Shown: positions 7,744 to 16,476 of the stretch, piece after piece
Numbering within the stretch: the first letter of the stretch is position 1
Layout: each line of letters opens with the position of its first letter
IMG/VR virus record: IMGVR_UViG_3300025598_000056
Location: 1-48,469 of that record
Origin: a virus
Strand: one strand, 5' to 3'
Length of the DNA: 48,469 nt
Position numbers and translations under genes: made by a program
Notes under the pieces: model-generated
What the model was told of the DNA's origin: nothing
Seen by the model: the letters and a program-made list of their open reading frames with translations, nothing else
Database searches by the model: none

Positions 7744-8801
7744 TGAGTACAAGCGGAACAGTAAGCCAAACCGTTATCACTGTTCAACAACTTATTGATA
7801 GTGGTGCTCGGCGAGCAGGTAAATTAGCAGAAGACTTGACAGTTGAACAAGTCAATGCTGCTACTCAGAGTCTGTACTATCTATTGTCAAATCTGGCAAA
7901 TAGAGGTATTCAGTATTGGTGCATTCAAAAGTATGTACTTGGATTAATTCCTGATCATTATCAGTACTATCTGAACACAGGTGTAGTTGATGTACTAAAT
8001 GCCAACTATCGAACTGTTACTCAGAACACTACAGGCGGATATTCTACCACTGGTAATGGTTCATATGCATTTGATGGTCAGTACACCAATATTTGCCAAT
8101 GTACAAATAACACAAGCTCTATTGGAATTAATAACGGATCTGGGCAGAATGTCTATATTGGAACTGTAGGTATTCTACCTGCTGTCAGTGGGTCTGTGAC
8201 AATACAGATTCAATACTCAAATGATGGCACCAACTGGACAACTGCGTATAGCCCTGGTGCCACGAACTGGGTCTCAGGGACATGGCTGTATTATGACCTC
8301 GATCCTTCTGCTAATGTTCCGTATTGGAGAATTCAGCAGACATCTGGTATTAATATGGGTGTATATCAAGTAGTTTTTGGATCCAATGCTACTGAAATTC
8401 CAATGGCTAGAATGAATCGTGATGATTACACCAACTTGCCGAACAAAAATTTTACTAATAACTACCCTTTGCAATACTGGTTTGACAGGAATATTCCTCA
8501 ACCTGCTATATACTTATGGCCTGCACCTCAAATCTATTCGCCACAAATCGTAGTTTGGGCTCACAGATATATTCAAGATGTGGGCGCTTTATCTGGATCT
8601 ATTGAGATTCCTCAAAGATGGTACTTAGCAGTACAGAATATGCTAGCTCATCAAATGGCAATGGAATTACCAAATGTAGAGCCACAAAGAATTATTTATT
8701 GTGAACAGCAAGCTGAAAAATACTGGATGATGGCTGAGCAAGAAGAGCGTGACAAGTCTCCTATTTACTTTGCACCTAACATAAGTCCTTATACAAAATG
8801 A
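7743..8801 (+). CDS. Head-tail connector-like protein with inserted beta domain
   Basis: The 352-residue protein has a split architecture. Residues 10-55 (LIDSGARRAGKLAEDLTVEQ ...) and about 215-352 (IPMARMNRDDYTNLPNKN ... VNMLAHQMAMELPNVEPQR-like helices) look like a tail adaptor or tubular protein of the P22 gp4/T7 gp11 type. Residues about 95-210 form an inserted beta module (IQIQYSNDGTNWTTAY ... YYDLDPSANVPYWRI) like a discoidin/galactose-binding domain. I chose the ATG at 7743, which overlaps the upstream stop as TAATG, over a GTG two codons earlier. The gene is coupled to the next by ATGA. The connector call is by pattern and position. Confidence 0.6.
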   Translation: MSTSGTVSQTVITVQQLIDSGARRAGKLAEDLTVEQVNAATQSLYYLLSNLANRGIQYWCIQKYVLGLIPDHYQYYLNTGVVDVLNANYRTVTQNTTGGYSTTGNGSYAFDGQYTNICQCTNNTSSIGINNGSGQNVYIGTVGILPAVSGSVTIQIQYSNDGTNWTTAYSPGATNWVSGTWLYYDLDPSANVPYWRIQQTSGINMGVYQVVFGSNATEIPMARMNRDDYTNLPNKNFTNNYPLQYWFDRNIPQPAIYLWPAPQIYSPQIVVWAHRYIQDVGALSGSIEIPQRWYLAVQNMLAHQMAMELPNVEPQRIIYCEQQAEKYWMMAEQEERDKSPIYFAPNISPYTK

Positions 8802-9172
8802 GCATCTGGTTAGACACTCGTGGCAATACGGTACTCAGTATCGCTATCTGCGATAGGTGTAAGATGAAACGTGCCTATGATGATATTAGTAATGATAGAA
8901 ATATTCCTGGGTTAAGAGTATGTAATTTTGGTTGCAATGATGAGCGTGATCCCTATAGACTGCCTGCAAGACAGCCTGAAAAGATCTCGATTCGGTTTCC
9001 ACGTCCTGATGCACCGCTTAATCCAGATAATGATGCATTAACAACTGATCCTAATATTGTAAATGATGTAAATCAAGATCCAACACTTCCATCTACTGCT
9101 GGTGAGTGGGGAATTGCACCTGAGCAGTCCGAGGATACAATTGATGGAAATTTAGATAATTTGAGTCCCTAA
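8798..9172 (+). CDS. Small zinc-ribbon-like virion-operon protein
   Basis: The 124-residue protein has an N-terminal Cys cluster (AICDRCKMKRAYDD ... RVCNFGC, i.e. CxxC and CxxxC) that could form a zinc site, then a proline-rich linker (ISIRFPRPDAPLNPD) and an acidic tail. It starts inside the ATGA overlap with the connector gene and ends two bases before the long fibre gene, so it is part of the same translational unit. Similar small proteins sit between connector and fibre genes in related phages. I infer a minor virion or assembly protein. Confidence 0.65.
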   Translation: MSIWLDTRGNTVLSIAICDRCKMKRAYDDISNDRNIPGLRVCNFGCNDERDPYRLPARQPEKISIRFPRPDAPLNPDNDALTTDPNIVNDVNQDPTLPSTAGEWGIAPEQSEDTIDGNLDNLSP

Positions 9173-9174
9173 TT

Positions 9175-11826
9175 ATGGCAAATATAAGAATCTCGCAGCT
9201 TCCACCAGCACAGACTGCCATTACTGGCTCTGAGTTAGTACCAATAGTCCAAAATGGACAAACGGTACAGACTACTGTTAGTGCAATTACTGCTAGTCCG
9301 TCTTTAACTCAAACTTTCTTAACTGTTACTGCTCAGTCCACTCTTCCAAATAGTCGATACATCGGTACAGGATTAGGCCTAGGATCCTCTGATGGAGGCT
9401 CTGGAGGTATTTACAATATCTTCTTGAATGGAGTATCAGGCAGTTTAGAGAATGCCTCTCAAGGCATCATAGTTAAGAACAGCGGAACTACAGTTACTAG
9501 CCGAACATTGTCTGTGTCTGGCTTAGGCTTAAGTATTTCCAACGGTAATGGCATTAGTGGCAATCCTACATTTGCACTTACGGGATTAGTACAAGCTCTT
9601 GCAACTACTTCTGGTACAGGATTATTACAGACCAACGGAACTACAATTTCAGTAGCTACTGTTGCAGGAACAACCAATCAGATTTCGGTATTAAATGGAA
9701 ATACCAATCCGATCATAGGCTTAGCAAGCAATCCTGTGCTTCCTGGGTCGGCTAGTGTTTCAGTACCTAGTGGTAATACAGCTGCAAGAGCGGCAAGCCC
9801 TGTCAACGGAATGCTTCGTTACAATACAGACTTAAACTCTTTAGAAGCTTATGCAAACAGTAACTGGGGAACCATTATTTCTGGTGCTGGTGTTTCAAGT
9901 TTTAGTGCAGGCACTACTGGTTTTACTCCTAATTTTGCAAGTACTGGTGCTATCATCCTTGGTGGTACATTAAACGTTGCTAATGGCGGTACAGGGGCAA
10001 CCACTTTAACTGGTTATGTATACGGCAATGGCACATCTGCCATGACTGCATCAACCACAATTCCCACAACTGCTTTAAGCGGCACTGTTACAAATGCTCA
10101 GATTGCAAACCCACAAGTGACATACAATGGTGTAACAGTTGCTTTAGGTGCTAGCGGAACCATTACTGCGACTGCTACAAATCCATTAACTGTTAGCACT
10201 GGTTTACAGTTAAATTCAGGCACAACCTATGATGGTTCTGTAGCAAAAACAATCAGTATTGATAGTACTGTTGCTACTTTGACAGGCACTCAAACATTGA
10301 CCAATAAGTCAATCAGTGGCTCCACAAATACGTTTACTAATATTCCAAATAGTGCATTGACCAATAGTTCAATTACGCTTGGAACAACTACAACTGCTCT
10401 AGGTGCGACTTCATTGACATTGGCTGGCTTAACTACAGTCACAGTTACTCAAGATCCTACCCAAGCTTTGCAATTGGCTACTAAGCAATATGTAGACTCT
10501 GTAGCTCAAGGGTTGAATACTAAAGCTCCAGTTTTATGTGCTACGACAACAAGTATTACATTGTCTGGTGAACAAACTATTGATGGAGTAACCACATCTG
10601 GAAGTCGAGTACTTGTTAAAAATCAAGGCACAGCATCACAAAATGGTATTTATTTATCTAGTTCTGGTGCATGGACAAGAACAACAGATGCCAATACATG
10701 GAATCAATTGGTTTCTGCTTATGTGTTTGTAGAAGAAGGAACATTACAAGCGGACACTGGTTGGGTCTGTACTGTTGATCCGGGTGGCACGCTTGGCGTT
10801 ACAGCAGTTACTTGGGTTCAGTTCTCAGGTGCTGGTGCTTACACTGCTGGTACAGGATTAACACTAACAGGTACACAGTTTAGCATTAGTAATATCGGCA
10901 CTGCAGGAACATATGGTTCTGCTACACTGATTCCTGTTATTACAACAAATGCTCAAGGTCAAGTTACTAGTGTAACCACTGCAGCAAACCCACAGGGTAC
11001 GGTAACCAGTGTTGCTCAATCATTTACAGGCGGTTTAATTTCTGTATCTGGTTCACCAATTACAAGTTCTGGTACTTTAGCTTTAACTGTTGCCGGAACA
11101 TCTGGTGGTGTACCTTACTTCTCCAGTGCGTCTACTTGGGCATCTTCTGCAGTTCTTGCAGCTAACGCATTAGTGATTGGTGGCGGCGCTGGTGTTGCCC
11201 CTGCTACAACTACAACAGGCACAGGCGTTGTTACAGCTTTAAGTGTTAATACTGGCTCTGCCGGTGCTTTTGTAGTGAATGGTGGAGCACTAGGCACACC
11301 AAGTTCTGGCACATTGACTAATGCAATTGGATTACCATTAACGACAGGTGTGACTGGTACACTACCGGTTGGCAATGGAGGAACAGGAGTTGTAACTCTT
11401 ACAGGTCTTGCTTATGGGAATGGCACTTCTGCATTTACCGCTGCAACAGCTGCTCAAGTAGTGTCAGTAATTGGTACAACAGCTGTCACAAATTCGACAA
11501 ATGCAACCAATATCTTGGGTGGTAGTGCAGGAGCTTTGCCATATAACAGTGCTACAAATACGACTACTTTCTTGTCTTTAGGAACAAGTGGTTATGTACT
11601 TACTGCTGGCGCATCTTCACCTACATACGTAGCACAAAGTACTTTAAGTGTAGGTTCTGCTACAAACGCAACAAATTTAGCTTTGACTGCAGGGTCTGGT
11701 ACAACAAACTACATTACTTATGCGAGTGCAACTACCGGAAATCAGCCTCAGTATACAAGTACTGGGTTAACGTACAATGCCACAAATACAGCAATTACAG
11801 GCGGTATAAATGGAGGTACTTTTTAA
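9175..11826 (+). CDS. Large tail fibre / receptor-binding protein
   Basis: The 883-residue protein is rich in Thr, Gly, Ser and Ala. The N-terminus (IRISQLPPAQTAITGSELVP) is a typical virion-attachment start for fibres of aquatic phages. The shaft has repeats of the form GGTGxxTLTGxxYGNGTSA at about residues 265-290 and 735-760. A recognisable fibre module lies at about residues 443-540 (TIDGVTTSGSRVLVKNQGTA, then QNGIYLSSSGAWTRTTDA). There is no enzyme motif and no S74 domain. The C-terminus ends in GGTF, as does the fibre-like protein at 19440. Its codons supply a GGAGG sequence. The role would be host recognition. Confidence 0.75.
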   Translation: MANIRISQLPPAQTAITGSELVPIVQNGQTVQTTVSAITASPSLTQTFLTVTAQSTLPNSRYIGTGLGLGSSDGGSGGIYNIFLNGVSGSLENASQGIIVKNSGTTVTSRTLSVSGLGLSISNGNGISGNPTFALTGLVQALATTSGTGLLQTNGTTISVATVAGTTNQISVLNGNTNPIIGLASNPVLPGSASVSVPSGNTAARAASPVNGMLRYNTDLNSLEAYANSNWGTIISGAGVSSFSAGTTGFTPNFASTGAIILGGTLNVANGGTGATTLTGYVYGNGTSAMTASTTIPTTALSGTVTNAQIANPQVTYNGVTVALGASGTITATATNPLTVSTGLQLNSGTTYDGSVAKTISIDSTVATLTGTQTLTNKSISGSTNTFTNIPNSALTNSSITLGTTTTALGATSLTLAGLTTVTVTQDPTQALQLATKQYVDSVAQGLNTKAPVLCATTTSITLSGEQTIDGVTTSGSRVLVKNQGTASQNGIYLSSSGAWTRTTDANTWNQLVSAYVFVEEGTLQADTGWVCTVDPGGTLGVTAVTWVQFSGAGAYTAGTGLTLTGTQFSISNIGTAGTYGSATLIPVITTNAQGQVTSVTTAANPQGTVTSVAQSFTGGLISVSGSPITSSGTLALTVAGTSGGVPYFSSASTWASSAVLAANALVIGGGAGVAPATTTTGTGVVTALSVNTGSAGAFVVNGGALGTPSSGTLTNAIGLPLTTGVTGTLPVGNGGTGVVTLTGLAYGNGTSAFTAATAAQVVSVIGTTAVTNSTNATNILGGSAGALPYNSATNTTTFLSLGTSGYVLTAGASSPTYVAQSTLSVGSATNATNLALTAGSGTTNYITYASATTGNQPQYTSTGLTYNATNTAITGGINGGTF

Positions 11827-11858
11827 TGTTTAGATATATAATGACACAAAGGGTTTAA
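11826..11858 (+). other. Micro-ORF between fibre genes (10 codons)
   Basis: The ATG overlaps the fibre stop as TAATG and has GGAGG nine bases upstream. It encodes MFRYIMTQRV and stops two bases before the next gene's ATG. It may pass ribosomes on to the gene at 11861, which lacks a good ribosome binding site of its own, or it may be a decayed gene start. It is too short to judge as a protein. Confidence 0.35.
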
Positions 11859-11860
11859 TC

Positions 11861-12730
11861 ATGTCAGCTACTGGATTTACACCGATTATTGTTTATAACA
11901 GCGGTACGGCAAGTAATGTGCCGTTAGCTGCCAATCTTGCTGCTGGTGAGCTTGCAATTAACTATGCTGATGGTAAACTTTACTATAAAGATAGTGGAGG
12001 TACTGTTCAAGTTATTGCTGCAAAAGGCGGTAATGGTGTTACTACTTTCCAAACCTCATTAAGTGGATTAACTCCAAGTACAGCAACTTCTGGAGCAATT
12101 ACTTTAGCTGGGACTCTTGGTGTTGCTAGTGGTGGTACTGGTTTAACCTCATTAACTGCTGGCTATATTCCTTACGGTAATGGTACATCAGCATTTAGTA
12201 ATAGTTCTAATTTGTATTTTTCTGGTTCTAAGTTTGGTGTTAATACAGCAACTCCAGCAGTTACCGCAGTGTTTGTCGGTACAGACGCGGTACAAATTCC
12301 AGTAGGCTCAAATGCTCAACAGCCGGGTCAATCTGGTCAACCAACCCCCGCCGCTGGTATGTTGCGTTTTAACAATAGCACAACTCAGTTTGAAGGTTAT
12401 AACGGTACAACTTGGGCTTCTGTAGGTGGCGCGGCGATCAGTAATGACACCTCTACCTCATCTTTTGAGTATCCATTATTTGCATCTGCAACATCAGGTA
12501 CTGCTCTTACCGTATATACCAGCAACGCCAAATATTTGTATAAGCCATCTACTGGTGAGTTGCAAGCGTCAGAATTGATCGCAGGAAACGGTTTGGTATT
12601 GAACAATACGACTGTTGCATCAAGTTATACGATTGCAACTGGTAATAATGCAATGAGCGTAGGCCCTGTCACTATTGCTACAGGTCAATCAGTCACAGTC
12701 TCTAGCGGTCAACGCTGGTTAGTGTTCTAA
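11861..12730 (+). CDS. Tail fibre-like protein
   Basis: The 289-residue protein starts with a segment (NVPLAANLAAGELAINYADG, then KLYYKDSGGTVQVI) that is a common N-terminal module of phage tail fibres. It then carries ASGGTGLTSLTAGYIPYGNG, the same shaft repeat as in the 883-residue protein. Residues 150-185 hold PAAGMLRFNNSTTQFEGYNG, another widespread fibre motif. It ends in a small beta domain (ATGQSVTVSSGQRWLVF). It is one of at least four adjacent fibre genes and probably attaches or extends the receptor-binding apparatus. Confidence 0.7.
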   Translation: MSATGFTPIIVYNSGTASNVPLAANLAAGELAINYADGKLYYKDSGGTVQVIAAKGGNGVTTFQTSLSGLTPSTATSGAITLAGTLGVASGGTGLTSLTAGYIPYGNGTSAFSNSSNLYFSGSKFGVNTATPAVTAVFVGTDAVQIPVGSNAQQPGQSGQPTPAAGMLRFNNSTTQFEGYNGTTWASVGGAAISNDTSTSSFEYPLFASATSGTALTVYTSNAKYLYKPSTGELQASELIAGNGLVLNNTTVASSYTIATGNNAMSVGPVTIATGQSVTVSSGQRWLVF

Positions 12731-12741
12731 AAGGATAAAAC

Positions 12742-13686
12742 ATGGCATCAATAATTTCAGCAGGAACCACATCAGCAACCGCATTAAACATGAGTGCGGA
12801 CACTTCAGGTATTTTGCAACTTGCATCTAATAACGGCACGGTGGCTTTAACAATTGGAACCAATCAATATATTGGTGTAGGCGTTACCAATCCAATAACT
12901 AAATTTCAAGTAAATACTGGAACAAATCAAAATTTTACAGTTCAGGCTGGTTATTTAGTTTCGACTGCTTCTCTTGTTCAAGCACAAAATGATACTGGGG
13001 GAAGTTTAATACCTTTTGAATTTAGAGCATCACAACATTCTTTTGATATTGGCAGTGCAGAAGCCATGCGTATTGACTCTAGTGGTAATTTATGTGTTGG
13101 AACAACTGCGCCTTATTTAACAAGCATTTTGTCTTTACAGTCTGCAAATAGTAACAACGGAAGAATAACGCAAAATATTTCTAATTCTGTTGCTACTTCT
13201 ACAACAAGACTACAAAATACAATCGTTAGAATTGCATCAAATGCAAACGGTGCAGATGCTTGTTTACAACTAACAGATAATGTAGCAAATAATTATTTTT
13301 TTGGCGGCAATAATGGTGGTGCTTATGTTGTTTGCAATAGTGGTGGCGTAAGATTATCTAGCGGTGCAACATCATGGGCTTCTGATTCTGATGAACGCTT
13401 AAAAGACATTATTGAACCTATTTCTGATGCTTTGACAAAAGTTGATAGTTTGCGTTCTGTTATTGGTAAATACAAAACTGATAATGAAGATACTCGTAGG
13501 TCATTTTTGATAGCACAAGATGTTCAAGCCGTTTTACCTGAAGCCGTTGTTGTACAACAAGATGAAATTGGTACATTAAGCCTTGCTTATACCGATGTTA
13601 TTCCATTGTTGGTAGCATCAATTAAAGAACTAAATGCAAAAATAATCAGCCTTGAAGAGCAAGTGCTCAACTTAGGAGTCAAATAA
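12742..13686 (+). CDS. Tail fibre with C-terminal S74 intramolecular chaperone
   Basis: The 314-residue protein has an N-terminal fibre segment (MASIISAGTTSATALNMSAD), a variable beta-rich middle with YIGVGVTNPITKF, and a C-terminal peptidase S74 chaperone from about residue 212. The expected Ser/Lys pair is present: S216 and K221 in DSDERLKDII. The rest of the domain (RRSFLIAQDVQAVLPEAV, then a coiled coil to the end) is intact. This domain helps fibre trimers fold and then cuts itself off, here just before S216. It is preceded by AAGGA and overlaps the next fibre gene by one base. Confidence 0.85.
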   Translation: MASIISAGTTSATALNMSADTSGILQLASNNGTVALTIGTNQYIGVGVTNPITKFQVNTGTNQNFTVQAGYLVSTASLVQAQNDTGGSLIPFEFRASQHSFDIGSAEAMRIDSSGNLCVGTTAPYLTSILSLQSANSNNGRITQNISNSVATSTTRLQNTIVRIASNANGADACLQLTDNVANNYFFGGNNGGAYVVCNSGGVRLSSGATSWASDSDERLKDIIEPISDALTKVDSLRSVIGKYKTDNEDTRRSFLIAQDVQAVLPEAVVVQQDEIGTLSLAYTDVIPLLVASIKELNAKIISLEEQVLNLGVK

Positions 13687-14456
13687 TGGCATCAATAATT
13701 AACGCATCCTCAACAGGCTCAGGTGGATTAATCTCTACAGGAGATGCATCAGGTGTATTGCAACTACAGAATAACGGTACTGTAGCAGTAACTGTTACTG
13801 GTGGTAATGTAGGTATTGGAACTACTAACCCACAAGCTAATATAGAGGTATCAACAAGTAGTCCAACTTATATCAAAGTCACTAACACCAACGGTACCGC
13901 TGGTAATGCTGGTTTTGTTATGGCAAACAGTTCAAAAACATATTACACACTTGTTGATGCTTTAAATAATTACCAAATTTATGATGGTACCGCTGGTGTT
14001 CAAAGAGCCACTATTGATACTAGCGGAAACTTTAATATTAAAACATCAAATGCTGGTATTACATTTGCTAATGCTTCCGCAATAGCATCTTCAACATTGA
14101 ATGACTATGAGACAGGGACTTGGACACCTACAGCAACTTATGGAACTGGTTCAGCAACATTATCTGCAAATGGGCAATATGTAAAAATTGGAAGATTGGT
14201 AACAATCACATACCAATTATCATTTAGTGGGTCATCAAGCACTTCTGGAGTTCAAATAACTAATTTTCCATTTTCTGTAGGCACTGGTTCAGGTTCAGGA
14301 GTAATGCGAGAAGGAACACAAACAGGATATTTTTGGACAATTGTCGGCACAGCAGGTACGGCATCGGGATATTTATTTCAATATGTGAATAATCAAAATC
14401 TACCCAACGGTAATTCTAGTTTTACTGGCACATATTCTTATTACGCATCTTTCTAA
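13686..14456 (+). CDS. Tail fibre paralogue (YETGTWTPT family)
   Basis: The 256-residue protein shares its start (MASIINASSTGSGGL) and GNVGIGTTNPQANIEV with the preceding gene. It shares its second half with the following gene: TSNAGITFANASA, STLNDYETGTWTPT, YVKIGRLVTITYQL and the ending YYASF. The C-terminal 110 residues form a compact beta domain common at the tips of phage fibres. It has no S74 domain of its own. Partial sequence sharing between neighbours points to module exchange. Confidence 0.7.
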   Translation: MASIINASSTGSGGLISTGDASGVLQLQNNGTVAVTVTGGNVGIGTTNPQANIEVSTSSPTYIKVTNTNGTAGNAGFVMANSSKTYYTLVDALNNYQIYDGTAGVQRATIDTSGNFNIKTSNAGITFANASAIASSTLNDYETGTWTPTATYGTGSATLSANGQYVKIGRLVTITYQLSFSGSSSTSGVQITNFPFSVGTGSGSGVMREGTQTGYFWTIVGTAGTASGYLFQYVNNQNLPNGNSSFTGTYSYYASF

Positions 14457-14465
14457 GGAACAACT

Positions 14466-15317
14466 ATGACACTCATCCTTCAAGGAACAGACAACAGCGT
14501 ATCGTCCCCAGCGGTGCAAGGTGGTACTGCTGGCACTACGACTGGTGTGTATTACCCAGCAAGCAATCAGGTGGCTTTGGCAACCAATGGAACACAAAGA
14601 CTTTTAGTTGATGCAAATGGTCTTATCGGTGTCAATCAATCATCTTTAAGTAATCAATTCACGATAAAATCGGCATCCGGTATTGGAGCCGCACTGGTTT
14701 TGCAAGCAACAGATGCTGGTGGTAACGCACAAATTTTGTTTAACGGAACAAGAAATTGGCAAATTGGCACAGGTAATGCAAGCTCTGGTTTTTCAAACCA
14801 GTTGTATTTTTATGATGGTACTGCTGGCGTTAATCGTGCAACGCTTGATTCAAGTGGTAATTTCACTTTGAATACATCCAATGCTGGCATCATATTCAAC
14901 AACTCCTCAGCACTAACAAACTCCACGCTAAATGATTATGAGACTGGCACTTGGACACCCACATTGGGTGGTACTGCCACTTATTCAGGTTTATACGGAA
15001 GATATACTAAAGTAGGCAATTTAGTAACTGTACAATTTTTAATTGCAGTTGCATCTTTGGGAACAGGTAGTCAAACTCAAATTAAAGGACTGCCATTTAC
15101 TTCGCTTAATATTGGTAATGTCCAAACAGGAAATATAAGTTATTTCAATTCAATAGCTAGTGCAGTCTACAGTATTGGAACTTATGTAGAAAATAACTTG
15201 GCTAGTATGCAATTAGTTGGAACAACATCACAAACTGTAAGCGTTGTTAATGGTTTAGCAACATTTCAAAATACAACTATTGTTTATGGTTCTGCATCAT
15301 ATTTTGCATCATTTTAA
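14466..15317 (+). CDS. Tail fibre paralogue (YETGTWTPT family)
   Basis: The 283-residue protein has an N-terminus (MTLILQGTDNSVSSPAVQGG) typical of a different fibre subfamily, then ATNGTQRLLVDANGLIGVNQ. The distal domain is close to the preceding gene: TSNAGIIFNNSSALTNSTL, NDYETGTWTPTLGG, YTKVGNLVTVQFLI and the ending SYFASF. AAGGA precedes the start. The two genes probably arose by duplication of the distal domain with exchange of the proximal part, giving alternative or stacked receptor-binding tips. Confidence 0.7.
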   Translation: MTLILQGTDNSVSSPAVQGGTAGTTTGVYYPASNQVALATNGTQRLLVDANGLIGVNQSSLSNQFTIKSASGIGAALVLQATDAGGNAQILFNGTRNWQIGTGNASSGFSNQLYFYDGTAGVNRATLDSSGNFTLNTSNAGIIFNNSSALTNSTLNDYETGTWTPTLGGTATYSGLYGRYTKVGNLVTVQFLIAVASLGTGSQTQIKGLPFTSLNIGNVQTGNISYFNSIASAVYSIGTYVENNLASMQLVGTTSQTVSVVNGLATFQNTTIVYGSASYFASF

Positions 15318-15374
15318 TCATAACTAAATCGGATGGTTTAGTCGGACAGATTTTTTAACCAAAGGAGAAGCAAA

Positions 15375-15653
15375 ATGGCTTTAACAAAAGAAGTAGCAAT
15401 CGACAAGATTGAAGTATTAGAACAAGGTCAAATCCAAGTTCGTCAGATCACTCGTGTGATTGAAGATGGCACAGAGTTGTCAGCTTCCTATCATCGTTGG
15501 GCTTTATCCCCCGGTGATGACTTAACAGGTCAAGATCCTAAAGTGGCGGCTATTGCTAATGCTACTTGGACTGCTGATGTAGTTGCGGCTTACAAAGCTC
15601 AATTAGTGGCTAACCAAGCACAATTAGCGGCACCTGCAACACCAGCAGCATAA
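15375..15653 (+). CDS. Small protein of fibre region, 92 aa
   Basis: The sequence contains KIEVLEQGQIQVRQITRVIE, then SYHRWALSPGDDLTGQDP and an Ala-rich C-terminal helix. I recognise this as a small protein regularly found after fibre genes in aquatic phages, with no established function. It could be a fibre cap or assembly factor. It has a strong AAAGGAG ribosome binding site, 57 bases after the last fibre gene. Confidence 0.7.
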   Translation: MALTKEVAIDKIEVLEQGQIQVRQITRVIEDGTELSASYHRWALSPGDDLTGQDPKVAAIANATWTADVVAAYKAQLVANQAQLAAPATPAA

Positions 15654-15678
15654 ATTAACTTCATATACAGGAAAAACA

Positions 15679-15840
15679 ATGGATAAAATTACTTTATCAC
15701 TTCAAACAATCAATCAAATCATGGCGTATCTTGGTAGTAAGCCTTATCAAGAGACTTTTCAATTGATTAATGCAATACAAGATGAGGCAAAATCTCAAAC
15801 GCCTACATCAAGTACTGCTGAAACAGTGGTATCGCAATAA
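15679..15840 (+). CDS. Small conserved phage protein, 53 aa
   Basis: It starts MDKITLSLQTINQIMAYLGS and continues KPYQETFQLINAIQDEAK. The pattern (a hydrophobic helix, a glycine, then an F.LI..IQ helix) is one I recognise from short proteins downstream of fibre genes in aquatic phages. ACAGGAAAAACA precedes the ATG. It ends three bases before the oxygenase-like gene. Function is unknown; a two-helix protein is predicted. Confidence 0.7.
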   Translation: MDKITLSLQTINQIMAYLGSKPYQETFQLINAIQDEAKSQTPTSSTAETVVSQ

Positions 15841-15843
15841 CTG

Positions 15844-16476
15844 ATGCAAGATAACTTAGAAACTTCAGCACATTTTGCAACGGCTATCTATAGTATTAGC
15901 AAGCCTGACTTTTTACCGTCAGTGCTTGCTGTTTTTGATGAAGCAATTAAAAAACAACAGCAGTTAAAAGAAATCAATGCACTCTATCCTGTCTATATGA
16001 CAGGAAATTTGTATATGGATCCTAGATTAAATGATTTTAGTACTTATATTGCATCTACCGCATGGAATGTGCTGAACTCACAAGGCTATAAGATGGACGA
16101 TAAAATTACTTATTTCCATTCTATGTGGGGACAAGAGCATCACAAAACATCAAATATGGAAGAGCATGCCCATAATGATGGTGTGCAAATTGTAGGCTTT
16201 TATTTTCTAGATTGCCCAGAAAATAGTTCGCATATGGTCTTTACTGATCCTCGAGTAGGTAAGAACTTATTAGGAATAGTAGAAGCGGATCCATCTAAGA
16301 TCAGTATGGCATCTGCTCATATTAGTTTTAAACCTGAAGTCGGTAAATTGTATTTGACCAATGCTTGGTTAGCACATTCTTTTTCACGGCATAATAACGA
16401 TAAACCATTTAAGTTTATTCATATGAATCTGTCTGTGCAACAAGCGCCTCCTCAGCAAGAGGTGACAATTGTATGA
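15844..16476 (+). CDS. 2OG-Fe(II) oxygenase-like protein
   Basis: The 210-residue protein matches the phage-type putative 2OG-Fe(II) oxygenase pattern (double-stranded beta helix). The metal triad is visible as H110-N-D112 in EEHAHNDGVQIVGFYFLD and H178 in LTNAWLAHSFSRH. A basic residue after the last His (R182 or K190) could bind 2-oxoglutarate. Such enzymes hydroxylate protein, nucleic acid or small-molecule substrates; the substrate here is unknown. The location among virion genes would allow modification of virion proteins, but this is inference. It is coupled to the next gene by ATGA. Confidence 0.7.
   Translation: MQDNLETSAHFATAIYSISKPDFLPSVLAVFDEAIKKQQQLKEINALYPVYMTGNLYMDPRLNDFSTYIASTAWNVLNSQGYKMDDKITYFHSMWGQEHHKTSNMEEHAHNDGVQIVGFYFLDCPENSSHMVFTDPRVGKNLLGIVEADPSKISMASAHISFKPEVGKLYLTNAWLAHSFSRHNNDKPFKFIHMNLSVQQAPPQQEVTIV

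Noticed and set aside
11830-11845. TATATAAT as a possible + strand promoter before the second fibre gene
   Set aside because: No -35 or extended -10 is present at a usable distance, and AT-rich gene joints produce such matches by chance.
15318-15374. Weak inverted repeat (CTAAA/TTTAG) and T-run before the gene at 15375
   Set aside because: The stem is only five to six AT-rich pairs and is separated from the T-run, so it is not a convincing terminator.
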